A DNA stretch of 44,193 nt from an uncultured Verrucomicrobiota bacterium (GTDB lineage: Bacteria > Verrucomicrobiota > Kiritimatiellia > Kiritimatiellales > Pontiellaceae). The DNA is taken from NCBI GenBank assembly GCA_913065005.1, contig CAJYAJ010000010.1, positions 1 through 44,193 of the forward strand, in the 5' to 3' direction. A program made the translations under genes and the position numbers. The notes under the pieces are model-generated. The model was not told where the DNA came from. It did no database searches and worked only from the letters and a program-made list of their open reading frames with translations. Positions 16,590-23,947 of the stretch are shown in pieces. Every line of letters starts with the position of its first letter. Position 1 is the first letter of the stretch.

Positions 16590-16984
16590 TCAGGCGGATC
16601 CACCCGTTTACGCAACCGCTTCTGATCCCCCCGCCGCGTCTTATTCTCCAACATCTTCGCTTTCGCCCGCCGCGACCTCCGCCGCTTCTGCCGCCGAACC
16701 TTCTCCATCTCCTGCTGACGCTTACTAAACGCCCCCTCCCGACGCTCCAAAATTCGCTCACACAACTCCCGACGCGCCCAAAACCGATTCTCCGCCTGCG
16801 AACGCGTCTTCTGACACCGAACCTCCAGCTCCCCATAAATCAGCTGCACACACGACGACGTCTTATTCATCTTCTGACCACCCCGACCCGAACCCCGGAT
16901 AAAATGCTCCTCCAAAGCATCCTCATCAATCCCCAGTTCAGCCATCTCTCTACGCAACCGATTCCATTTTTCAGCCGTAATCAT
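16586..16984 (-). CDS. Short GGQ-domain release-factor-like protein (ribosome rescue type)
   Basis: About 132 residues holding only the catalytic RF1 domain. The motif GSGRGGQKMNKTSSCVQL (about residues 32-49) contains the GGQ that triggers peptidyl-tRNA hydrolysis, and no codon-recognition domain is present. The C-terminal third is very basic (RRQKRRRSRRAKAK), as in ArfB/YaeJ and the mitochondrial C12orf65/MTRFR family, whose tails thread into the empty mRNA channel or bind rRNA. The KTSS after GGQ resembles the C12orf65-like bacterial group more than ArfB. The likely role is rescue of stalled ribosomes or split 50S complexes (inference). ATG 16984 is preferred over GTG 16987. Confidence 0.85.
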   Translation of the reverse strand: MITAEKWNRLRREMAELGIDEDALEEHFIRGSGRGGQKMNKTSSCVQLIYGELEVRCQKTRSQAENRFWARRELCERILERREGAFSKRQQEMEKVRRQKRRRSRRAKAKMLENKTRRGDQKRLRKRVDPPD

Positions 16985-17055
16985 CACTTCTTTTTACGCA
17001 TCCCCATCCCGCTTCGCAATTGATTAATGCAATCAGAACCCACATAATCGCACCA

Positions 17056-17862
17056 ATGAACACCCCATACCCCCCATCCCAAATCGGATTCGGAATCCTC
17101 CTTCTCATCGGATCAATCATCCTCCCCTTTCTCATCAAAACGATTCGAAAAGAGTCTCATCTTGCCCCCAAAAAAACAGAACGCCTTCAACACCGCGCCT
17201 GGTCAAATCGCACCCTCTACACCCTACTCATCAGCTGGCTTTCACTCTACCTACTCGCCGCCATCACCGGACTCTTTTTCTATGAAGACCAACTCCCCAC
17301 CGTCCGCCTCATCCTCACCTATATCATCTACACCCTCATCGGCGCACAAATCATCCACACCCAACGAACCCAATCATCCACCCAACCACTCGGACTCGCC
17401 AAAAAAAACCTACCCCAACTCCGCTGGGCGCTCCCACTCTACCTCGCCTTTCTACCCCTACTCAGTCTCATCGCCATCCTCAACCAACTCTTCCTCACCG
17501 AACTCCTACAGATCGAAACAGAACACCAAGCCATCACCCAACAAATGACCCAATGGAACAACCCCCTCAATCAGCTATACATTCTCACCGCCATCCTCAT
17601 CGCCCCCCTCTACGAAGAGATCCTCTTTCGCGGCGTCCTACTCCCCAAACTCATTCAAAAAACCGGACTCACCAACGCCCTCATCATCACATCCCTGCTC
17701 TTTGCCGCACTTCATTTTCACCTACCCGCGCTCCTACCCCTCTTCGCCTTATCCATCCTACTCTCACTCGTCTACTGGTGGAGCGGATCCCTCTGGAACT
17801 GCATCGCCATACACATGCTCTTCAACGCCGGCTCCATCGCATTCTTAATCGCCAACAACTAA
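17056..17862 (+). CDS. CPBP-family intramembrane metalloprotease
   Basis: About 268 residues from ATG 17056; a TTG 12 codons upstream is possible but less likely. It is a polytopic membrane protein with around seven or eight hydrophobic segments. The CAAX-protease/bacteriocin-processing (Abi) signature is complete: motif 1 APLYEEILFRGVLLP (EExxxR), motif 2 FAALHFH (the FxxxH region), and the terminal NCIAIHMLFNAGS with its HxxxN. These residues coordinate the metal in Rce1-type proteases. The substrate is unknown. The gene has no visible Shine-Dalgarno sequence and stands alone, ending 6 bp before the convergent hexokinase stop codon. Confidence 0.88.
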   Translation: MNTPYPPSQIGFGILLLIGSIILPFLIKTIRKESHLAPKKTERLQHRAWSNRTLYTLLISWLSLYLLAAITGLFFYEDQLPTVRLILTYIIYTLIGAQIIHTQRTQSSTQPLGLAKKNLPQLRWALPLYLAFLPLLSLIAILNQLFLTELLQIETEHQAITQQMTQWNNPLNQLYILTAILIAPLYEEILFRGVLLPKLIQKTGLTNALIITSLLFAALHFHLPALLPLFALSILLSLVYWWSGSLWNCIAIHMLFNAGSIAFLIANN

Positions 17863-17868
17863 CGCACC

Positions 17869-19095
17869 CTAAAACGCCGCCATCGCCGCGCCCAACGCCG
17901 GTGCATCCGCCACCCTCACCACCCGGAACTCACGCCCAAATGGCTCAAGCAACTCCCGCATAAATACCTCCGTCTGAGCCGCCAATCCCGGCGTTCGGTG
18001 AAACGTCGAACCATTCGCATTCACGCAAATTGGCGCCGCCCCCTCCGTCCGATCCAACACCATCGCCGCCCCCATATTCACCGCCGAAAACAACGCCGCT
18101 CGCTCCACCAAACCCTCAAAAATTCGCAACATCACCCGCTCATCTTTCTCCGCCAACTCCCACGCCGGCACGGCCTCCCCCGCCAACCGCATCGACAAAG
18201 AAACCGTATCCAACTCATGCCACCCCTCAATCACCGCCGCCCCCGCCGCCGAAAAGAGACCCTCCTGCGCCGCCTCTTGCATCGCCACCAACGTCAACGG
18301 ACCCAAATACGCCCCCGAAACCGCCTTCTCAAACCGATACTGCCCCCGATTCACCTGCAACGCATCCAACCGATCATCCACCGCCGAAAACGACCACCCC
18401 GCAAAATTGCCCGACTCCATATTGAAAATCTGACCCCCATGCAAACACGCACAATTCGTCCCCGTACCCAAAATAAAGCCCACAAACTCCTCCGCACCAA
18501 AAGCCCGACCCGCCGAACACCCCCCCAACAACGTCGCCGTCGTATCATTCAACACCGTCACCGACTTGCGCCCCGCACCCCGCTGCTCCAACGCCGCCAC
18601 TAAATCCGCACCCACACACGAGCCCACCATCTCCGGAATTTGAATCTCTTTCGTCCATCGCAACAAACGCCCATCTCGATTGGGCAAAATTTCTGCTGGA
18701 TACGAAAAACAGAATCCAATCCGATCAAACCGATCCGCCACCGGCAACAAACCCGCACAAATCGACTCATAAAAATCCGCCGCCGACACCTCTGCACCCC
18801 GACCCGGCATCGCCCGCTTCACCACCTGCTCCAACGTCACCTGACCCCCCGCATCCACCACCGCCAAACCCGTCCGTAAATTCGTACCCCCCGCATCCAC
18901 AAAAGCAACCGTACCCTCAACCCCCGCAGCCAACGGCGAAAGATACGTCGGCAACATCGCCAACGAACTCGACGCCCCCGCCAAACCCGCCTCCATCTCC
19001 ACTCGAAAAGCCTCCAGCATCCCCGACCCCGCATACGCACCCGCCGAAAGCCCCTGCTCCATCAACCACGACTCAATCTGTTTATCATCACTCAT
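17869..19095 (-). CDS. Hexokinase, eukaryotic-type family
   Basis: This enzyme phosphorylates glucose or another hexose with ATP to feed glycolysis. Start ATG 19095 gives 408 residues and overlaps rlmH by 8 bp (ATGAGTGA); the frame extends further but inside rlmH. The phosphate-1 loop VDAGGTNLRTGLAV, the sugar-binding FCFSYPAE segment and the phosphate-2 region LNDTTATLLGG (with the catalytic Asp) are all present. So is the adenosine-side GFILGTGTNCAC. This pattern matches the hexokinase family known from eukaryotes and from some bacteria (Bacteroidetes, spirochaetes, PVC), not the ROK glucokinases. It is last in the pabBC operon and shares that operon with a PTS EIIA-like regulator. Substrate specificity cannot be read from the sequence. 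Confidence 0.88.
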   Translation of the reverse strand: MSDDKQIESWLMEQGLSAGAYAGSGMLEAFRVEMEAGLAGASSSLAMLPTYLSPLAAGVEGTVAFVDAGGTNLRTGLAVVDAGGQVTLEQVVKRAMPGRGAEVSAADFYESICAGLLPVADRFDRIGFCFSYPAEILPNRDGRLLRWTKEIQIPEMVGSCVGADLVAALEQRGAGRKSVTVLNDTTATLLGGCSAGRAFGAEEFVGFILGTGTNCACLHGGQIFNMESGNFAGWSFSAVDDRLDALQVNRGQYRFEKAVSGAYLGPLTLVAMQEAAQEGLFSAAGAAVIEGWHELDTVSLSMRLAGEAVPAWELAEKDERVMLRIFEGLVERAALFSAVNMGAAMVLDRTEGAAPICVNANGSTFHRTPGLAAQTEVFMRELLEPFGREFRVVRVADAPALGAAMAAF

Positions 19096-19570
19096 TATGA
19101 TACGGATGTCCTTCCAACACCATCGCGCCCCGATAAAGCGCCTCCAATAAAACCACACGGGCCACACCGCCCGCCATCACCAAACCCGATAACGACCACA
19201 CCTCATCCGCCCGCGCCCGCACCGTTTCCGAAAATCCATACGCCCCACCGATCGCAAAAATCAACCGACCCCGACCGCTCAACCGTTCCGAGCCACCCCG
19301 AGCCAGCCCCAACACATTCACCACATCCGCCGTCTTAATCCGCAAACCCCGCTCATCACAAACCACCAAAAAATCATCCGCCCGAACCGACTTCAAAAAC
19401 GCCGCCCCCTCCTGTGTCCGAGCTTGATCCTCCGCACCACTCCGCACCTTCTCCACCCGATACGCCACCACATCCACCTTCACCAACGCCAACCGCTCGG
19501 CATACACCCTCTCCGCCGCCTCCAGCGCTCGGGGTCGCGCCCGACCCGGAACCCAAACCACCACCTTCAA
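19088..19570 (-). CDS. rlmH: 23S rRNA (pseudouridine1915-N3)-methyltransferase RlmH
   Basis: A SPOUT-family enzyme that methylates pseudouridine 1915 in helix 69 of 23S rRNA, using S-adenosylmethionine on assembled 70S ribosomes. The 160-residue length fits. The trefoil-knot SAM site is seen as LIFAIGGAYGFSE, and the C-terminus ends RGAMVLEGHPYHNE, matching the family's terminal G-x-P-Y-H. The start is a TTG that directly abuts the TAG of the upstream gene (TAGTTG), with GGGAGAG as ribosome binding site. The stop overlaps the hexokinase start. The coding strand is extremely G-rich, which gives many Val, Gly, Ala and Arg codons. Confidence 0.93.
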   Translation of the reverse strand: MKVVVWVPGRARPRALEAAERVYAERLALVKVDVVAYRVEKVRSGAEDQARTQEGAAFLKSVRADDFLVVCDERGLRIKTADVVNVLGLARGGSERLSGRGRLIFAIGGAYGFSETVRARADEVWSLSGLVMAGGVARVVLLEALYRGAMVLEGHPYHNE

Positions 19571-19879
19571 CTACAACTCTCCCTCACGCAACGCCGCCAC
19601 CGAAGCCACCTTATCCTCAATCGTCTGCACTCGATCAATGCGCGTTCCCACCTTCACCGATGTATGCACCCGCGGCGCCCCCATCGCATGCACCCGCTCA
19701 TGGCACGCCTTCACCGCCGCAAAAACCGCATCCCACTCACCCTCAATCGCCGTCCCATTCGGCCCCGGAACCTGCTTCAAACCCGCCGCTTCAATCACTT
19801 CACCACACGCCGCCACATACGCCGACAACGAAACCCCCACACCAATCGGCACCACACACACATCCACAATCACTCGCAT
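19571..19879 (-). CDS. MTH1187/YkoF-like thiamine-binding protein
   Basis: A 102-residue ferredoxin-fold protein of the COG0011 family (MTH1187, YqgV). Members bind thiamine or its pyrimidine precursor and form tetramers, but the physiological role is unsettled. Recognisable parts are the opening strand VIVDVCVVPIGVGVSLSAYV, the segment GLKQVPGPNGTAIEGEWDAV, and the closing strand around RVHTSVKVGTRID. The start is ATG 19879 with a perfect AGGAGG seven nt upstream; a TTG two codons earlier lies within the spacer. It sits between the HTH-EIIA gene and rlmH in a tight operon. No thiamine-biosynthesis gene or TPP riboswitch is visible nearby. Confidence 0.82.
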   Translation of the reverse strand: MRVIVDVCVVPIGVGVSLSAYVAACGEVIEAAGLKQVPGPNGTAIEGEWDAVFAAVKACHERVHAMGAPRVHTSVKVGTRIDRVQTIEDKVASVAALREGEL

Positions 19880-19892
19880 ACCCAACCCTCCT

Positions 19893-20528
19893 TTAATCCA
19901 TCAACAAGGCAACCACCGCCGACGCATCCTTCAAGCCCAATAACTCCTTCCGCACCGGCGCATCCTTCAACCGAGAACTAATCGATGAAAGCGTCCGCAA
20001 ATATTCCGTATGCTGATCCGCCCGCGCCGCCAACATACAAACAATCGTAACCGGCATCCCATCCAGCGAATCATAATCCTCAATACCCTTCTTACACACC
20101 GCCACCGCCATAATCAAATCACTCACCGCATCGCTCCGCACATGCGGAACCCCCACGCCAAATCCAATCCCCGTACTCATCAACCGCTCTCGCTCCAACA
20201 TCCCGCTCCGCAGCACCGACGCATTCCGAACCTCCGGCGCGCGCGACAACGAATCGATCAACTGACCCAGCACCCCCGCCTTATTTCCCTCCGGCAACAA
20301 CAACACTCGCTCCGGCGTCAGCACCGAAGAAACCGCATGCTCATCCACCGCCGCGCCCTGTCCCTTCAACCGATCATTCACCCACTTCTCAATATCCGCA
20401 CTCTTGAACCGCCACGTCGTGCCAATCTTACCCCCCGGCAAATCCCCCTTCTGCGCCCACTCATAAACCGTACGCTCCGAAACCCGCAAATAAGAAGCCA
20501 CTTCCTCAATCGTCATTATTTCATGCAT
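19893..20528 (-). CDS. Excisionase-type HTH fused to a PTS EIIA (type 2, Ntr-like) domain
   Basis: About 211 residues from ATG 20528; a TTG 14 codons upstream is less likely. Residues 4 to about 52 form a MerR/excisionase-type winged helix (IEEVASYLRVSERTVYEWAQ, then KIGTTWRFKSADIEKWV), predicted to bind DNA. Residues about 65-211 form a PTS EIIA type 2 domain with the phosphorylatable histidine His129 in GIGFGVGVPHVRSD. No EIIB or EIIC is present. This suggests a phospho-switch regulator of the PtsN kind rather than a sugar transporter (inference). It lies in one operon with pabBC upstream and hexokinase downstream. The target promoter is unknown. Confidence 0.87.
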   Translation of the reverse strand: MHEIMTIEEVASYLRVSERTVYEWAQKGDLPGGKIGTTWRFKSADIEKWVNDRLKGQGAAVDEHAVSSVLTPERVLLLPEGNKAGVLGQLIDSLSRAPEVRNASVLRSGMLERERLMSTGIGFGVGVPHVRSDAVSDLIMAVAVCKKGIEDYDSLDGMPVTIVCMLAARADQHTEYLRTLSSISSRLKDAPVRKELLGLKDASAVVALLMD

Positions 20529-20587
20529 AAACTCAAATCTTCCGTAACAAAACGTAACTATTGCAACCAAACCGCATTACTTTCAAT

Positions 20588-22288
20588 CTATTTCCAAACT
20601 GCATCACACACGCCACGCACCGAATTAAACAGCCGAAAACGACCCGCCTCACGCAACTCCTCCACCAAAACAATCCCCTCAACCAACGCACCCGAAGCCA
20701 ACAACTCCGCTCGCATCACGCCCCCCAACAAGCCCGACGCAACCGGTGGCGTCACCCACACCCCCTGCCGCTCCACCGCCACATTAAAAATCGTACCCTC
20801 CGTAATCTCGCCCTCTCGATTCCACAACATCACCTCTTCACAATCCACCCGCTCCGCCTCCGCCGCCGCATACACCGCCCGATGCGTCGTCTTATGATAC
20901 AACCACCGATCCCCCCGATCCACCGGCTCCGAAGCCAACCGAACCCGCAAAGCCCCCCCCTCATGCAACGCCCTTAACGGCAACGGCTCCATCCGCAACA
21001 AACCCCGCTCATCCAACAACAAGCGCACCCGCAACGCCACGGAACCCCCCAACGAATCCAACAACCGAACCACCTCATCCTCATCAAACCGGCGCCCAAA
21101 AAACGCCGCCGAAGCCCTCAACCGCTCCACATGCCGATCCAACAAATAAACCCCCGTCTCCGGCCTCCACACCACCGTCTCCAACAAATCAAACGCCGGA
21201 CGCTCCCCCAGCAACACCTCCGCCTTCGCCAACGTCTCCGCATACTCCGACGCCGCATCCGAATCCCAAACAATCCCCCCCCCCACGCCATACGTCAACC
21301 GACCCTCCACCGCATCAATCACCGCCGTCCGAATCGCCACATTAAACTGCCCATCTCCACTCGGACCCCAATATCCCACCGAACCCGTATAGACCCCCCG
21401 AGGCTCCGTCTCCAACGCCTCGATCAACTCCATCGTCTTCACCTTCGGAGCCCCCGTAATCGACGCACACGGAAACAACGCACGCAACACATCCAACACA
21501 CTCCCCTTCACCAAACCCCGCACCGTCGACGTCATCTGCCACACCGTCGGATACCGCTCCAACGCAAACGTCTTCACCGTCTCCACACTCCCCAGCTCAG
21601 CCACCCGACCCAAATCATTGCGGATCATATCCACAATCATAATATTCTCCGCTCGGTTTTTCTCTGATGCCCGCAAGCCATCCGCCAACATCGCATCCTC
21701 CGCTGGCGTCCGACCCCGCCGCACCGTTCCCTTCATCGGCCGCGACTCCAACACCCCCTCCTTCAATCGAAAAAACAACTCAGGCGAAGCCGAGCAAACC
21801 GCCCATCCATCCACCTCCACAAACGCCGCATACCCCGCATCCTGACCCGCAACCAACGACCGAAAAAATCCATACGCATCTCCCGTAAACGCGCCCCCAA
21901 GCCGATACGAATAATTCACCTGATACGTAGCTCCCGCTGCAATCTGCTCCTTAATCGAATCAATCGCCAACTCAAACCCCGCTTCATCCACCGACGCCTC
22001 CAAGCCACTCAACCCACCCACCGCCAGCGCCTCCGGCAAAACCTCCAACCGCTCCACCGACTCAAACAACCCCATCACCATCAACGGCACCCGACCCACC
22101 GACCCCGTCGTCAACGCCTCATCAAACGCCCCCGCCGCCTCATACGAAAGCCAACCCGCCACATAGCAACCCGTCTCCACCGCCCGCTCCAGCAAAGGAA
22201 TCACCTCATCCAAACACGCCGTCTCCAACACCTCTCGCGGCTCCGAAAACCGCAGCCAATGTGCATCCTCTTTAACAATCGCAATCAC
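20588..22288 (-). CDS. pabBC: Fused aminodeoxychorismate synthase component I / aminodeoxychorismate lyase
   Basis: A bifunctional folate-pathway enzyme of 566 residues with a GTG start at 22288. Residues 1 to about 360 form the PabB chorismate-binding domain. Its family motifs are PMKGT (184-188) with Lys186, the nucleophile position that marks PabB rather than TrpE, and ENIMIVDMIRNDLGRV, SITGAPKVKTMELI and GVGGGIVWDSDAASEY. Residues about 365-566 form a class IV PLP domain (PabC) with Lys466 in WLYHKTTHR, and MLWNREGEITEGTIFNVAV. Together they turn chorismate into p-aminobenzoate. The N-terminal part is shorter than in E. coli PabB. No PabA glutaminase domain is present, so a PabA/TrpG partner or free ammonia must supply nitrogen. 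Confidence 0.93.
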   Translation of the reverse strand: MIAIVKEDAHWLRFSEPREVLETACLDEVIPLLERAVETGCYVAGWLSYEAAGAFDEALTTGSVGRVPLMVMGLFESVERLEVLPEALAVGGLSGLEASVDEAGFELAIDSIKEQIAAGATYQVNYSYRLGGAFTGDAYGFFRSLVAGQDAGYAAFVEVDGWAVCSASPELFFRLKEGVLESRPMKGTVRRGRTPAEDAMLADGLRASEKNRAENIMIVDMIRNDLGRVAELGSVETVKTFALERYPTVWQMTSTVRGLVKGSVLDVLRALFPCASITGAPKVKTMELIEALETEPRGVYTGSVGYWGPSGDGQFNVAIRTAVIDAVEGRLTYGVGGGIVWDSDAASEYAETLAKAEVLLGERPAFDLLETVVWRPETGVYLLDRHVERLRASAAFFGRRFDEDEVVRLLDSLGGSVALRVRLLLDERGLLRMEPLPLRALHEGGALRVRLASEPVDRGDRWLYHKTTHRAVYAAAEAERVDCEEVMLWNREGEITEGTIFNVAVERQGVWVTPPVASGLLGGVMRAELLASGALVEGIVLVEELREAGRFRLFNSVRGVCDAVWK

Positions 22289-22448
22289 AACAGAACGCTA
22301 CACCTCCCAACCCAAAATGCAAAGCACCCCCATCATAATTCCTTCAAAAAGAAGCCATCTCAGCCAAGCCCACCGCCCTTATTTACCCCTATAAAAAAAG
22401 AAAAAATAGCTTTATTAATTTTATTATAAAATAATCTTAAACATTAAA

Positions 22449-22480
22449 TATAATACAATACATACCAATAAAGGAGTACC
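22449..22480 (+). promoter_or_regulatory. Candidate -10 box and ribosome binding site of the 51-residue ORF
   Basis: A TATAAT hexamer at 22449-22454 lies in a very A+T-rich tract (about 22395-22470). It is followed by AAGGAG at 22471-22476, seven nt before the ATG at 22484. No good -35 box is seen 16-18 bp upstream of TATAAT, so the promoter half is a guess. The ribosome binding site is convincing. Confidence 0.4.
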
Positions 22481-22483
22481 CAA

Positions 22484-22639
22484 ATGAAAACAAGTATCGC
22501 CATTCTAACTCTCCTCAGCGGAGCCCTACTCAGCCATGCCCAAGTCGTCGTTCAATATAGTGCCGGCGACGGAACCTCCAAATCGGCACAATGCACGACA
22601 TCCGGCACCCATGGCTACTTCCGCGTGCAAACTAACTAA
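22484..22639 (+). CDS. 51-residue exported peptide, probable internally deleted surface-protein gene
   Basis: ATG 22484 has a good AAGGAG seven nt upstream. Residues 1-19 form a convincing signal peptide (MKTSIAILTLLSGALLSHA). Only about 32 residues follow before the TAA at 22637-22639, ending SGTHGYFRVQTN. From codon 28 onward the sequence is part of the 155-bp repeat whose second copy (32081-32235) encodes a matching but start-less tail, SGTHGFFRVQVN. I infer that this ORF joins the signal peptide and the C-terminal tail of a formerly larger secreted protein, with the middle lost. It could instead be a genuine small secreted peptide. Family not recognised. Confidence 0.55.
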   Translation: MKTSIAILTLLSGALLSHAQVVVQYSAGDGTSKSAQCTTSGTHGYFRVQTN

Positions 22640-22720
22640 CGCTGTTTTTATAAAACAAGAGATCTTTTGAGAGCGGGATCCTGCTTTTTCCGCCCCCGGT
22701 TGGGGCGGTTTTTTTTTGCT
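22566..22720 (+). repeat. 155-bp repeat copy 1: C-terminal coding tail plus terminator
   Basis: This block and 32081-32235 are the same length and roughly 90% identical by eye, both in plus orientation. The first 74 bp code for the same C-terminal tail and differ at about eight sites. The last 45 or so bp, from TTTTGAGAGCGGGATCC through the terminator hairpin, are identical apart from T-run length. Similarity starts abruptly at GCGAYGG and stops just after the T-tract. It has no terminal inverted repeats and no transposase. Confidence 0.85.
22690..22717 (+). terminator. Intrinsic terminator in repeat copy 1
   Basis: A 7-bp GC stem, CCGCCCC (22690-22696) with GGGGCGG (22702-22708), encloses the loop CGGTT and is followed by nine T. 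It ends the transcript of the 51-residue ORF before asd. It is preceded by a weaker imperfect palindrome around AGCGGGATCCTGCT. Confidence 0.9.
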
Positions 22721-22840
22721 CACCCACTCAAACACAAGCGAACGCTCTTCCACAGGCCCATCAACCAATCTCAATCCCTACTTGCCTTGCCCTCTCAAAT
22801 CAAATATTTTGCGCCCGTTTAAATCATCAGGAGAAACAAC

Positions 22841-23947
22841 ATGAAAACAGGAATCATCGGGTGGCGCGGTATGGTTGGCTCCGTCCTCATCGAACGCATG
22901 CAAGCAGAAAACGACTTTGCACACATCGATCCTACCTTTTTCACCACTTCACAAGCCGGACAACCCGCTCCTAACCTAGGGCAAAATGAAACCACCCTCA
23001 TCGACGCCAACGACATCAACGCGCTCCAAGAGATGGACGTTATCCTCACCTGCCAAGGCGGCAGCTACACCGAATCCATCCACCCCCAACTCCGCGCCTC
23101 TGGCTGGAACGGCTACTGGATCGATGCTGCATCCACTCTCCGCATGGTAGACAACGCCACCATCATTCTCGACCCCGTCAACCAACCCATTATCGATGCC
23201 GCTCTCGCCAACGGACAAAAAGACTTCATCGGCGGTAACTGCACCGTTAGCCTCATGCTCATGGCCGTCGGCGCCCTCCTCAAAGCCGGACACGTTGAAT
23301 GGATCTCCTCCATGACCTATCAAGCCGCCTCTGGCGCCGGTGCCCGCAACATGCGCGAACTCCTCAACCAAATGGGCGCTCTCCAACAATGCGCTGCCAC
23401 CGAACTGGCCGACCCTGCCGCTGCCATTCTCGATATCGACCGCAACATCACTGCCGCCCTCCAAGGCAACACCCTTCCTACCAGCGAATTTGGCGTTCCT
23501 CTCGCCGGCTCCCTGATTCCTTGGATCGACCGACTCGTCGAAGATGGTCAAACCCGCGAAGAGTGGAAAGGCTTCGCCGAAACCAACAAGATTCTCCAAA
23601 GCGATCCGCTTATTCCCATCGACGGTTTCTGTGTTCGCATCGGCGCCATGCGCTCCCACTCCCAAGCCCTGACCATCAAATTAAACCAAGACGTTCCCCT
23701 ACACGATATCGAACAAATGCTTCGAGAAGATAACGACTGGATCGACGTGGTTGAAAACAGCAAAGAAGCCACCTTAGAACGCCTCACCCCCGCCGCCATC
23801 TCCGGCACCCTAACCGTACCCGTCGGGCGACTCCGTAAAATGAAAATGGGCGACGACTACCTCAGCGCCTTCACCGTCGGTGATCAGCTCCTATGGGGCG
23901 CCGCCGAACCCCTGCGCCGCATGCTCCGCATCCTGCAAAACCGCTAA
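22841..23947 (+). CDS. asd: Aspartate-semialdehyde dehydrogenase, E. coli-type
   Basis: It reduces aspartyl phosphate to aspartate semialdehyde with NADPH, the branch point to lysine/diaminopimelate, threonine and methionine. The 368 residues match the Gram-negative long form. Seen are the NADP loop [13 protein letters not shown], the active-site Cys134 in [10 protein letters not shown] and [14 protein letters not shown]. The C-terminal [12 protein letters not shown] holds the family's substrate-side Arg and catalytic His region. AGGAG lies about 10 nt before the ATG. The gene ends with no spacer against the convergent purL stop codon. It begins 121 bp after repeat copy 1. The C excess of the plus strand persists here but is milder than in the operon to the left. 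Confidence 0.95.
   Translation: MKTGIIGWRGMVGSVLIERMQAENDFAHIDPTFFTTSQAGQPAPNLGQNETTLIDANDINALQEMDVILTCQGGSYTESIHPQLRASGWNGYWIDAASTLRMVDNATIILDPVNQPIIDAALANGQKDFIGGNCTVSLMLMAVGALLKAGHVEWISSMTYQAASGAGARNMRELLNQMGALQQCAATELADPAAAILDIDRNITAALQGNTLPTSEFGVPLAGSLIPWIDRLVEDGQTREEWKGFAETNKILQSDPLIPIDGFCVRIGAMRSHSQALTIKLNQDVPLHDIEQMLREDNDWIDVVENSKEATLERLTPAAISGTLTVPVGRLRKMKMGDDYLSAFTVGDQLLWGAAEPLRRMLRILQNR

Noticed and set aside
19414-19981. Long plus-strand frames of 160-185 codons opposite rlmH and the thiamine-binding gene
   Set aside because: They are Pro/His/Arg/Thr-rich, lack ribosome binding sites and lie opposite recognisable genes. The C-rich plus strand has few stop codons, which makes spurious frames.
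22526-22774. Minus-strand frame sharing the peptide KKPPQPGAEKAGSRSQKIS with one at 32151-32432
   Set aside because: The shared peptide is just the reverse translation of the repeated terminator block, not a protein family.
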